Assembly: GCF_937616625.2 (NCBI RefSeq)
Contig: NC_065577.1
Span: 22,519,501 to 22,583,500 of the forward strand
Source of the DNA: Mercurialis annua
Lineage: Eukaryota > Streptophyta > Magnoliopsida > Malpighiales > Euphorbiaceae
Direction: 5' to 3'
DNA: 64,000 nt
Position numbers and translations under genes: made by a program. Under the pieces are notes generated by a model. That model saw only the letters and a list, made by a program, of their open reading frames with translations. It was not told the DNA's origin and ran no database searches. Within the stretch, counting starts at the first letter, position 1, and the number at the start of each line of letters is the position of its first letter. Shown in pieces: positions 12,299 through 24,500 of the stretch.

Positions 12299-12674
12299 TA
12301 CTTCACTTTCTGCCATTGGTCCTTAACCTTCATTTACAAATGGTTGCTGTTCACCTCCACCCGAAGCTTGTTATTCTGGCCAAATTGTCCATATTTGCTA
12401 CACTTAACTTGCTAACGGCCCTTGCGTGATAACTTGGCCCTCTTCGCTTGTGCTTGTGCTTGTGCTTGTGCTTTGCTTGCTTTCTCGGCAGCCTGCTTTT
12501 CAAGCTCCTCAGCCTCTAGTCGCCTTACCTTTGCCTTTCTCCCTCTCTTCTTTTGTTGCACTGGTGAGGGTGGAAGTATGATATTGAAGGGGTTTGGGTC
12601 TGTTTCCCACATATCAGCCCCATTCATGGGGTTGATAACAGAGCTATAAACTTGCTCGTACGTACGCGGCTTTG
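12299..12674 (-). pseudogene. MULE (Mutator-like) transposase C-terminal fragment
   Basis: On the minus strand, from about 12669 down to 12412, the reading frame gives YEQVYSSVINPMNGADMW, then ILPPSPVQQKKRGRKAKVRR and a charged, Ala/Gln-rich run. This is the typical C-terminal tail of plant MuDR/MULE transposases (Y...I.PMNG..W...ILPP...GR.KK.RR). The frame stops at 12412-12414. Reading on through the stop gives KCSKYGQFGQNN to a second stop at 12334-12336, a degenerate form of the family's terminal CCHC zinc knuckle in which the second Cys, the His and the last Cys are lost. The catalytic DDE and SWIM parts are missing because the fragment begins abruptly at the satellite junction (12674/12675). 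An open frame across that junction starts in satellite sequence and is not a gene. Confidence 0.75.
12440..12480. repeat. Short GCTTGT microsatellite within the MULE fragment
   Basis: Four or five tandem copies of a six-base GCTTGT unit, which encode the alternating Ala/Gln run on the minus strand of the MULE tail. Confidence 0.8.
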
Positions 12675-15600
12675 CTAATCTAGCGTCACTTTTCACGCAC
12701 ACTTTGCGTAATATACCCAAACCATTCTTAGGTAATCGGAACGACACGTTAAAGAGACTTGAGATGAATATACTAATCTAGTATCACACTATTCACTCAC
12801 ACTATGCGTAATATAACCTAACCAGGATTAGGTATTCAGAACACGCGTTAAAGAGACTTGAGACGTGATATACTAATTTAGCGTCGCTTTTCACGCACAC
12901 TTTGCGTAATATACCCAAAACATGCTTAGGTAATCGGAACAAAGCGTTAAAGAGACTTGAGACGCGAAATACTAATCAATTGTTACTTTTCACGCACACT
13001 TTGCGTAATATAACCTAACCATGCTTACGTAATCAGAACGACACGTTAAAGAGGGTTGAGACGGGCGATACTAATCTACTGTCACTTTTCACACAGACTA
13101 TGAGTAATATAACCTAATCATGCTTAGGCAATCGGAACGACGCATTAAAGAGACTTGAGATGCGACATACTAATCTAGCGTAACTTTTCACGCACACATT
13201 GCGTAATATAACCTAACCATGCTTAGGTAATCGGAACACGCATTAGAGAGACTTGTGACGCGGCATGGTAATCGAAACGACGCGTTAAAGAGACTTGAGA
13301 TGCGACATACAAATCTAGCGTCACATTTCACGCAAACTTTGCAAAATCTAACCAAACCATGCTTATGTAATCGGGACTAGGCGTTAAAGAGCCTTAAGAC
13401 GCGACATAGTCTAGAGTCACTTTTCACGCTCACCTCGCATAATATAATCTAACCATTCTTACGTAATCGAAACGACGCGTTAAAGACACCTGAGACGCGA
13501 CATACAAATCTAGCATCACTTTTCATACACACTTTGCCTAATAAAACCTAACCATGCTTAAGTAATCGGAACAACGCGTTAGATAGACTTAAGACGCGAC
13601 ATTCTAATCGATTGTCATTTTTCATGCACACTTTGCATAATACAACCTAACCATGCTTAGGTAACCAGAATGACGCGTTAGATAGAATTGTGACGCGATA
13701 TAAGCAAGGTAATCGAAACAATGCGTCGTCACTTTTTACGCACACTTTACGTAATATAACCTAACCATGCTTAGGAAATTGGAATGACGCGTTAGAGAGA
13801 CTTGAGAGGTGACATACTAATCTAGCGTAAGTTTTCACGCACACTTCGCGTAATATAAGTAATCCCTGCTTAAGAAATCGGAACGTCGCGTTAGAGAGTC
13901 TTGAGACGTGCGACATACAAATCTAACGTCACTTTCACGCACACTTTGCGTAATATAACCTAACCATGCTTTGGTAATTTGAACGACGAGTTAGAGACTT
14001 GTGCTGCGAGATAAGCATGGTAATTAAAACGACGCGTTAAAGAGATTTGAGACGAAACAGCCTAATCTAGCGTCACTTTTTACGCACACTCTGAGTAATA
14101 TAACCTAACCATGCTTAGGTAATCGAAACGACGCAGTTAAAGAAATTTAAGACTTAACATACCAATATAGCATCACTTTTCACGCACACTTTGCATATTA
14201 TAACCAAACCATTCTTAGGTAATCGGAATGACGCATGAAAGAGGCTTGACACGCGACGTACTAATCTATTGATCCTTTTCACGCACTCTTTGTGTACTAT
14301 AACCTAACCATACTTTGGTAATCGAAACGACGCGTTAAAGAGACTTGAGACGCGACATACTAATCATACGCGACATACTAATCGAGCGTCACTTAAGACG
14401 CGACTAACTAATCTATTGTGATTTTTCACACACACTTTGCGTAACATAACCTAACCATGCTTAAAGAGTCTTGAGACGCGACATACTAATCTAGCGTCAC
14501 TTTTCAATGACACTTTTCATAACATAACCTAACCACGCTTAGGTAATCGGAACGATGCGTTAGAGAGACATGTGACGCGACATAAGCAAGGTAATCGAAA
14601 AGACGCGTTAAAGATACTTGAGACGCGCAATTTTAATCTAAGGTCACTTTTTACGCACACTTTGCGTAATATAACATAACCATGCTTAGGAAATCAGAAC
14701 GACGCGTTAAAGAGACTTGAGACGCAATATACTAATCTAGTGTCACTTTTTCACGCACACTTTGCGTAATATAACCTAACCATGCTTAGGAAATCAGAAC
14801 GGCGAGTTAAAGATACTTGAGACGCGCCGTACTAATCTACCGTCACTTTTCACGCAGAATTTACGTAATATAACCATACAATGCTTAGGTAATCAGAACG
14901 ACGTGTTAAAGAGACTTGAGACAAAACATACTAATCTAGAGTCACTTTTTACGCACACTTTGCGTAATATAACCTATCCATGCTTAGATAATCGGAACGA
15001 CACCTTAAAGAGACTCGAGATGCTACCTATTAATCTAGCGTCACTTTTTACGCACACTTTGCATAATATAACATAATCATGCTTAGGTCATCAGAACGAC
15101 GCGTTAAATAGACTTGAGACATGACATACTAATCTATAGTCATTTTTCACGCAAACTTTGCGTAATATAACTTAACAATGCTTTAGGTAATCGGAACGAC
15201 ACGTTAGAAGAATTCTGACTCGACATAAGCATGGTAATCGAAACGACGCGTTAAAGTGACTCGAGACACGCCATACTAATATAGCGTCACCTTTTATGCA
15301 CACTTTTTGTGATATAACCTAACCACGATTAGGTAATCAGAACGATGCCTTAAGAGACGTTAGACGTGACATACTAATCTAGTGTCACTTTTCACGCACA
15401 CTTTGCATAATATAACCTAACCATGCTTAGACAATCGGAACGACGCGTTAAAGAGACTTGAGATGCGACATACTAATCTAGCGATCCTTTTCACGCAGGC
15501 TTTGCGTATTATAATCTAACCATGCTTAGGTAATCAGAACAAAGCAATAAAGAGAATTGTGACACGACATAAGCATGGTAATCGAAACGACGTGCTAAAT

Positions 15601-15820
15601 AGACTCGAGACTCGCCATACTAATCTAGCGTCACTTTTAACGCACAATTTGCGTAATATAACCTAACCATGCTTAGGTAATCGGAACAACGTGTTAAAGA
15701 GACTTGAGAGGCGACATAATAATCTAGCGTCACTTTTCACGCAAACTTTGCGTAATATAACCTAACCATGCTTAGGTAATCGGAACGACGTGTTAAAGAG
15801 ACTTGAGACGCGACATACTT
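12675..15820 (+). repeat. 99-bp satellite array, forward, block B
   Basis: Same monomer and orientation as block A. The 48-bp extra half-units recur (for example near 13261, 14010 and 15222). The stretch 14100-14430 carries rare variants (GACGCAGTTAAAGAAA, a CTATTGATCC unit, GACGCGACTAACTAATC) that also occur in the same order at 1180-1560 in block A. No gene is visible. Confidence 0.95.
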
Positions 15821-16135
15821 TGTAATATTTTACGCTTCCATAAAAATGCCTTGTTTCTAAACATCTCTCTTCTCCAATTTTCTATAAGTAAAGGATAGTT
15901 ATATATGTTTGTTTCTCTTCATATTCAGCCAAAAAAGGCATAAGGGTATGCTCTTCACTTGCATCTCCTGAGGATCCTGTGAATCAAAACCTTGTGTCAT
16001 AAAAATGATAACGGAATAAATCTTAACAAATACTAAGAGGACATGCCGGTTGATAAAATGCCCATGGTGAGGTTGTGATCTTGGCTAGTCATACATGTAT
16101 ATGTTAAGGTTTATCGTCGTATCTCAAAATACGCA
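15821..16135. other. Non-satellite spacer at a satellite inversion point
   Basis: About 315 bp of sequence with no resemblance to the satellite. To its left the satellite reads forward, to its right it reads reversed. On the minus strand a short open stretch follows a TTTTGATTCACAG (about 15973-15985), giving DPQEMQVKSIPLCLFWLNMK before a stop. That looks like a possible exon edge, but I do not recognise it. It has no terminal repeats or target duplication that I can see. Confidence 0.6.
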
Positions 16136-18203
16136 TAGTCTGCGTGAAAAGTGACGCTAGACTAGTATGTCGCGTCTCAAGTCTCTGTAACGCGTCGTTT
16201 TGATTACCATGTTTATTTCGCATCAAAAGTCTGTCTAACGCGTCGTTGCGATTACCTAAGAATTGTTAGGTTATAATACGCAAAGTGTGCGTGAAAAGGA
16301 TCAATAGATTAGTATGTCGCGTCTCAAGTCTCTTTAACGCGTCGTTCCGATTGCCTAAGCATGGTTAGGTTATATTACGCAAAGTGTGCGTGAAAAGTGA
16401 CGCTAGATTAGTATGTCCAGTTTCAAGTCTCTTTAACGTGTCGTTCCGATTACCTAAGCATGGTTAGGTTATATTACGCAAAGTGTGCGTAAAAAGTCAC
16501 GCTAGTATGTCGCGTCTCAAGGCTCTTTAATGCGTCGTTCCAATTACCTAAGCATGGTTAGGTTACATTATGCAAAGTTGGCGTGAAAAGTGACGCTAGA
16601 TTATTATGTCGCGTCTCAAGTCTCTTTAATACGTCTTTCCGATTACCTAAGCATTATTAGGTTATATTATGCAAAGTGTGTGTAACAGGTGACGCTAGAT
16701 TAGTATGTCGCATCTCAAGTCTCTTTAATGCGTCGTTCCGATTACCTAAGTATGGTTAGGTTATATTACGCAAAGTGTGCGTAAAAAGTGACGCTAGAAT
16801 AATATGTTTCGTCTTAAGTCTCTTTAACGCGTCGTTTCGATTACCATGCTTATCTCGCGTCATAATTCCCTTAACGCGTCGTTCCGATTACCTTAGCTTG
16901 GTTAGGTTATATTACGCAAAGTGTGCGTGAAAAGTGACGTTAGATTAGTATGTCGCGACACAAGTCCCTCTAATGCGTCGTTCCGATTTCCTAAGCATGG
17001 TTAGGTTGTATTACGCAAAGTGTGCATAAAAACTGACACTAGATTATTATGTCGCGTCTTAAGTCTCTCTAACGCGTCGTTCTGATTTCCTAAGAATGAT
17101 TATGTTATATTACGCGAAATGTGCGTAAAAATAGTAACGCTAGATTAAAATTGCGTGTCTCAAGTCTCTTTAATGCGTCATTTCGATTACCATGTTTATG
17201 TCAAGTCACAAGTCTTTTTAACGCGTTGTTCCAATTACCTAAGCATGGTTATGTTATATTACGCAAAGTGTGCGTGAAAAATGATAATAGATTGGTATGT
17301 CGCGTCTCAAGTCTTATATTATGCAAGGTGTGGGTCAAAAGTGACGCTAGATTAGCATGTTGCATCTCAAGGCTCTTTAATGCGTCGTTCCGATTACCTA
17401 AGCGATGTTACGTTATATTATGAAAAGTTTGCGTGAAAAGTGATGCTAGATTAGTATGTCGCGTCTAAAGTCTCTTAAACGCGTTGTTTTGATTACCATG
17501 CTTATGTCGCGTCACAAGTCTCTCTAACGCGTCGTTCCAATTACCTAAGCATGGTTAAGTTATAGTACGCAAAATGTGCGTGAAAAGTAACAATTGATTA
17601 GTATGTCGCGTCTCAAGTCTCTTTAACGCCTCTTTTCGATTACCTAAGCATGTTTCGGGTATATTACAAAAAGTGTGCGTGAAAAGTGACAATAGATTAG
17701 TATGTCGCATATGAAGTCTATTTAACGCGTCGTTCCGATTACCTAAGCATGGTTAGGTTATTTTACGCAAAGTGTGCGTAAAACATGATGCTAGATTAGT
17801 ATGTCGCGTCTCAATTATCTTTCACACGTTGTTTCGATTACTTAAGCATGCTTAGGTTATATTACGCAAAGTTTGCGTGAAAAGTGACGCTAGATTAGAA
17901 TGTCGCGTCTTAAGTCTCTTAAACGCGTCGTTCCGATTACCTAAGAATTGTTAGGTTATATTACGCAAAGTGTGCGTAAAAAGTGACGCTAGATTAGTAT
18001 GGCGCGTCTCAAGTCTCTTTAACGTTGTTCGATTACCATTCTTATGTCGCGTCACAAGTCTCTCTAACGCGTCATTCCGATTACCTAAGCATGGTTAGGT
18101 AATATTACACAAAGTTTGCGTAAGAAGTGACGCTAGATTAGTATGTCGCGTCACAAGTCTCTCTAACGCGTCGTTCCGATTACCTAAGCATGGTTACGTA
18201 AAA
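16136..18203 (-). repeat. 99-bp satellite array, reversed, block C
   Basis: The same monomer is read on the opposite strand (AAGCATGGTTAGGTTATATTACGC...AAAAGTGACGCTAGATTAGTATGTCGCG). The block 16250-18150 shares an ordered set of rare variants with 44455-46240, including AAAAGGATCAATAGATTAG, a shortened unit with AAAAAGTCACGCTAGTATG, and GTCTTATATTATGCAAGG. A 100-codon open frame at 17121-17423 is a satellite by-product. Confidence 0.95.
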
Positions 18204-19435
18204 CCATATGTTTCCCCATTTTAGCGATTTAAGCCAAACGTTTACCAGCGTTATGAAACAAAGCCAAACGTTTACAAACGTTAAGAAACAAATCCAAACG
18301 TCTCACCTTTTTTGCGATTTAAGCCAAACGTTTACAAACGTTACGAAAAAAAATCCAAACGTTTCACCTTTTTAGCAATTTAAGCCAAACGTTTACAAAC
18401 AATACGGAACAAAACCAAACGTTTCACATTTTTAGCGATTTAAGCAGAACGTTTACAAACGTTACGAAACAAATCCAACCGTTTCACATTTTTAGCGATT
18501 TAAGCCAAATACGAAACAATTCCAATCCATACTTTTCCCCATTTTAGCGATTTAAGCCAAAGGTTTACAAACGTTATGAAACAAATCCAAACGTTTCACC
18601 TTTTCAGTGATATAAGCCAAACGTTTACAAACTTTACGAAACAAATCCAAACGTTTCCCCTTTTTAGCGATTTAAGCCAAACGTTTACAAACGTTACGAA
18701 ACAAATCCAAACGTTTCACCTTTTTAGCGATATAAGCCAAATGTTTATAAATGTTATGAAACGAATCCAAACATTTTACCTTTTTAGCAATTTAAGCCAA
18801 ACGTTTATAAACGTTACAAAACAAATCCAAGCGTTTCACCTTTTTTGCAATTTAAGACAAGCGATTACAAACATTACGAAACAAATCAAAACATTACCCA
18901 TTTTTAGCAATTTAAGCCAAACGTTTCCTAACGTTACGAAACAAATCCAAAAGTTTCCCCATTTTAGCGATTTAAGCCAAACGTTTACAAACATTACGAT
19001 ATAAAACCAAACGTTTCCCTTTTAGGTAACGAAACAAATCCAAACGTTTCCACTTTTTTGCGATTTATGCCAAACGTTTACAAACGTTACGGAACAAAAC
19101 CAAACGTTTCACATTTTTAGCAATTTATGACGAACGTTTTACAAACGCTAGGGAACAAATCCAAACGTTTCATCTTTTTAGCAATTTAAGGCAAACGTTT
19201 ACAAACTTTACAAAACAAATTCAAATGTTTCACATTTTTAGCGATTTAAGCCAAACGTTTACAAACGTTACGCAACAAATCCAAACGTTTCCCATTTTTA
19301 GCAATTTATGCCAAACGTTACCAAACAAATCCAGACGTTTCCCCGTTTTAGCGATTTAAGCCGAACGTTTACAAACGTTACGAAACAAAACTAAACATTT
19401 CCCCTTATTAGCAATTTAAGCCAAACGTTTACAAA
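18204..19435 (+). repeat. Second satellite: 60-bp tandem array
   Basis: About 20 copies of a 60-bp unit unrelated to the 99-bp monomer, with core TTTAGCGATTTAAGCC and AACGTTTACAAACGTT. The latter is a perfect dyad with 7-base arms and a 2-base spacer. Copies differ by scattered changes and a few lose part of the unit (around 18505-18530 and 19020-19035). Because 60 is a multiple of three, one frame stays open for 142 codons (18576-19004), giving a 20-residue repeat with KQIQTF and FSDLSQTF. There is no sign that it is a gene. The array lies exactly where the 99-bp satellite switches from reversed to forward. Confidence 0.93.
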
Positions 19436-21361
19436 CATGGTTATCGAAACGACGCGTTAAAGAGACTTGAGACGTGACATACTAATCTAGCATCACTTTT
19501 CATGCACACGTTGCATAATATAATGCCTAAGTAATCGGAACGACGCGTTAAAGAGACTTGAGATGCGACATACTAATCTAGCGTCACTTTTCACGCACAC
19601 ATAGATTAATATAATCTAACCATATTTGTATAATCGGAACGACGCATTAAAGAGACTTGAGACGCAACATTTTAATTTAGCGTCACTTTTCACGCACTAT
19701 TTGCGGTATATTTCCTAACCATGCTTTGGTATTCGGAACGATGCGTTATAGAGACTTTTGACGCGACATAAGCATGGTAATCGAAAAAGACGCGTTAAAG
19801 AGACATGAGACACGGCATACTAATTTAGCGTCAGTTTTTAAGCACACTTTGCGTAATGTAACCTATGCATGCTTAGGTAATCGGAACGACGCTATAAAGA
19901 GACTTGTGATGCGACATACTAATCTAGCGGCACTTTTAACGTGCACTAGGCGTATTATAACCTAACCAAGCTTAGGTAATCGAAACGACACGTTAAAGAG
20001 ACTTAAGACACGGCATACTAATCTAGCGTCGTCATTACACGTAAAATTGGAACGACGGGTTAAAGAGACTTGAGATGTGACATACAAATCTATTGTCACT
20101 TTTCATGCACACTTTGAGTAATATAACCTAACCATGCTTAGGTAATCGGAACGACGCGTTAGAGAGACTTGTGCCGCAACATACTAATCTTGCATCACTC
20201 TTCACGCATAATTTGCGTAATATAACATAACCATGCTTAGGTAATCGAAACGACACGTTAAAGAGACTTGTGACGCGACATGCTAATCTAGCGGCATTTT
20301 AACGCGCACATGGCGTAATAATAACCAAACCATGCTTAGGTAATCGGAACGACGAGTTAAAGAGACTTGTGCCGCGACATACTAATCTAGCGGCACTGTT
20401 AATGCGCACTTGGTGTAACATAACCTAACCATGCTTAGGTAATTGGAACGACACGTTAAAGGGACTTAAGACGTGGCATACTAATCTACTGCCACTTTTC
20501 ACGCACACTCTGTGTAATATAACCTAACCAAGCTTAGGTAATCGGAACGACGCGTTAGAGAGACTTGTGACGGGACATACTAATCTTGCGTCACTTTTCA
20601 CGCACACTTTGCGTAATATGACCTAACCATGCTTAGGTAATCGGAACGATGCGTTAAAGAGACTTGTAACGCGACATACTAATCCATTGTGACTTTTCAC
20701 GCACACTTTACGTAATATAACCTAACCATGCTTAGGTAATCAGAACGACGCGTTAGAGAGACTTGTGACGCGACATACTAATCTAGCGTCGCACTTTTCA
20801 CACACACTTTGTGTAATATAACTTAATCATGCTTAGGTAATTAGAACAACGAGTTTAAGAGTCTTGAGAAGCGACATACTAAATCTAGTGGCACTTTTAA
20901 CGCGCAATTGACGTAATATAATCTAACCATGCTTGGGTAATCGGAACGACGCATTCAAGAGACTTGAGATGCGACATACTAATCTATTGTCCCTTTTCAC
21001 GCACACTTTGTGTAATATAACCTAACCATGCTTAGTTAATCGGAACGAAGTGTTAGAGAAACTTGTGATGCGACATACTAATCTAGCGTCACTTTTCACG
21101 CACACTCTGCGTAATATAAGCTAACCATGCTTACGTAATCGGAACGACGCGTTAGAGAGACTTGTGCGCAACATACTAATCTAGCGTCACTTATTACGCA
21201 CACTTTGCGTAATATAACCTAACCATGCTTAAACAAATCGGAACGACGCGTTAAAGACTTGTGACGCGACATAAGCATGGTAATTTAAAAGACGCGATAA
21301 GGAGACTAGAGACGCGACATACTTGTCTAGCGCCCTTTTTCTCGCAGACTTTGTATACTAT
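19436..21361 (+). repeat. 99-bp satellite array, forward, block D
   Basis: Forward monomers resume directly after the 60-bp array (CATGGTTATCGAAACGACGCG). The most canonical full-length copy I used as reference is 20581-20679. Several units here carry a distinct GCGGCACTTTTAACGCGCACTTGGCG version of the first half (for example 20391 and 20890), a recognisable monomer subtype that also recurs in blocks E and J. No gene. Confidence 0.95.
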
Positions 21362-21552
21362 CGATACTACATGAATCGTTGAAGAATCGACATAGGTAGT
21401 CTTCTTACGATTACTAAATGCGTGCTTGCATTACTAAATGATACGAGGAACAATTTGTTATTGATATGATCAATTTCTGGATCTGGATTATAGGAATTTC
21501 AATTTTGAATTGAAATATACGATCCGGACCCTCGCGTTCCGCTGCGCCAACA
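21362..21552 (+). mobile_element. Fragment of the same Copia LTR (3' end only)
   Basis: Corresponds to the last 190 bp or so of the LTR at 5286-5475 and ends with the same GCTGCGCCAACA. It is clearly more diverged than the two LTRs are from each other, so it derives from an older insertion. Satellite flanks it on both sides, and the rest of the element is missing. Confidence 0.88.
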
Positions 21553-24500
21553 CTGGCGGAACTTTTAAGGCGCACTTTAACCTAACCATGCTTAGGTAAT
21601 CGGAACGACGCATTAGAGAGAGACTTGTGATGCGACATACTAATCTAGCATCACTTTTAATGCACACTTTGCATAATACAACCTAACAATGCTTAGGTAA
21701 TCGAAACGACGCGTTAGAGAGACATGTGATACGACATACTAATATAATGTCACTTTTCACGCACACTTTGCGTAATATTACCTAACCATGCTTAGGTAAT
21801 CGGAACGACGCGTTATAGAGACTTGTGATGCGACATACTAATCTAGCGGCACTTTTAAGGCGCACTTGGCGTAATATAACCTAACCGTGCTTAGGTAATT
21901 GGAACAACGCGTTAAAGAGACTTGTGAGGTAATCAAAACGACTCGTTAAAGAGACACGTTAAACATACTATTCTAGCGTCACCTTTCTTGCACACTTTGC
22001 GTAATATAACCTAACCGTGCTTAGGTAATCAAAACGACTCGTTAAAGAGACTTGTGACGCGACATACTAATCTAGTGGCACTTTTAACGCGCACTTGGCG
22101 TAATATAACCGAACCATGATTAGGTAATCATAACGACGCGTTAAAGAGACTTGAGACTCGTCATACTATTCTAGCGTCACTATTCACGCACTCTTTGCGT
22201 AATATAACCTAACAAGCTAGGTAGTTGGAACGACGCGTAAAAGAGACTTGAGACACCACTTTCTAATCTATTGTGACTTTTCACGAACACTTTGCGGGAT
22301 ATAACCTAACCATGCTAAGGTAATCGGAACGACGCGTTAGAGAGACTTCTGACACGACATACTAATCTAGGAAAACATTTTATGCACACTTAGCGTAATA
22401 TAACCAAACCATGCACAGGTAATTGTAACGACGCGTAAGAGAGAATTGTGACGCGACATAAGCATGGTAATCAAAATGACGCCTTTAAGAGACTTAAGAC
22501 GCGCCATACTAATCTAGCGTCACTTTTCACGCACACTTTGCGTAATATAACCTAACCATGCTTAGGTAATCTGAACGACGCGTTAAAGACACTTGAGACA
22601 CGACATACTAATCTAGCGTTAGTCTTCATGAACACTTTGCGTAATATAATGTAACCATGCTTAGATAATTGGAACGACGCGTTAAAAAGACTTGTGACAC
22701 GACATACTAATCTAGCGGCACTATTAATACGCACTTGGCATAATATAACCGAATTGTGCTTAAGTAATCGAAACGACGCGTTAAAGACACGTAAGACGGG
22801 ACATACTAATCTAGTGTCACTATTGACGCATTCTTTGCGTAATATAACCTAACCATGCTTAGGTAGTCGGAATGATGCTTTAAAGTGACTTGAGACGCGA
22901 CATACTAATCTATCGTCACTTTTCACGCACACTTTGTGTAATATAACCTAACCATGCTTAGTTAATCAGAACGATGCATTAAAGACACTTGAGGTGCGAC
23001 ATACTAATCTAGCGTCGGTTTTCACGCATACTTTGCGTAATATAACCTAACCATGCCTAGGTAATCAAAACGAAGAGTTAAAGAGACTTTTGACGCGACA
23101 TACTAATCTAGCAGCACTTTTAAAGCGCACTTGGCGTAACATAACCTAACCATGCTTAGGTAATCGGAACGACGCGTTAAGGAGACTTGAGATGCGACAT
23201 ACTAATCTATTGTCACTTTCCAGGCACACTTTGGATAATATAACCTAACCATGCTTAGGTAATCAAAACGACACGTTAGAGAGACTTGTGACGTGACATA
23301 CTAATCTAGTGTCACTTTTGACGCACACTTTGCCTGGGAACTACGCGGCAGAGAGACTTGTGACGCGAAATAAGCATGGTAATAGAAATGACGAGTTAAA
23401 AAGACCTGAGACGCGAGATACTAATCTGGTGTCCCTTTTCACGCACATTTTGTGAAATATAACCTAACCATGCTTATGTAATCAAAACGACGCGTTAGAG
23501 AGACTTCTGACGAAACTTACTATTCTAGCGTCACTTTTCACCCACACTTTTCGTGATATACCCTAACCATGGATAGGTAATCGGAACGACGAGTTAGAGA
23601 GACTTCTGACGTAAGATAAGCATGGTAATCAAAACGACGCGTTAAAGAGACTTGAGATGCGACATATTAATTTAGCGTCATTTTTCACACACACTTTGCG
23701 TAATATAACCTAACCATGCTTAGGTAATCGGAACGACGCGTTAAAGAGACTTGTGACGCGACATACAAATCAAGCGTCACTTTTCACACACACTTTACGC
23801 AGTATAACCTAACCATGCTTAGGTAATAGGAAAGACGCGTTAAACAGACTTGATACGCGACATACTAATCTAGCATCACTTTTCACGCACAATTGTGTAA
23901 ATTAACCTAATTATGCTTAGGTAATCGGAACAACGCGTTAAATTGACTTGAGACACGTCATACTAATCAATTGTCAATTTTCACGCACACTTCGCGTAAT
24001 ATTACCTAACCATGCTTAGGTAATCGGAACTACGCGTTTGAGAGACTTGTAACGTGACCTAAGCATGGTAATCGAAACGACGCATTAAAGAGACTTGAGA
24101 CGCGCCATCTTAATCTAGCGTCACTTCTTACGCACACTATTCTTAATATAACCACCATGCTTAGGAAACCGGAAGGACGCGTTAAAGAGACTAGTGACGC
24201 GACATACTAATCTAGCGACACTTTTAACGCGCACTTGGCGTAATATAACGTAACCATGCTTAGGTAATCGGAACGATGAGTTAAAGAGACTTGAGATGCG
24301 ACATACTAATCTAGAGTCACTTTTCACGCACACTTTGCGCAATATAACATAATTATAATTAGGTAATCGGAACGACGCGTTAGAGGGACTTGTGACGCGA
24401 CATACTAATCTAGCATCACTTTTCACGCACACTTTGCGTAATATAACCTAACTATGCTTAGGTAATAGGTATAACATGTTCGAGAGACTTGTGACGCGAC

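Noticed and set aside
3195..12674. CTAATCTGG / CTAATCTAG as a target duplication of the MULE
   Set aside because: Both are simply the satellite's own TAATCTAG, and the right boundary cuts through coding sequence, so it is not a natural MULE end.
24121..24432. Minus-strand open frames of 60-142 codons in forward blocks, and plus-strand ones in reversed blocks, with LVCRVSSLFNASFRLPKHG-like repeats
   Set aside because: The 99-bp period is 33 codons, so one frame of the reversed monomer stays in register. The consensus has a single TAG per unit (GGTTAGGTT), and where it mutates to GGTTATGTT or GGTTTGGTT two or more units read open. Copies vary like non-coding DNA.
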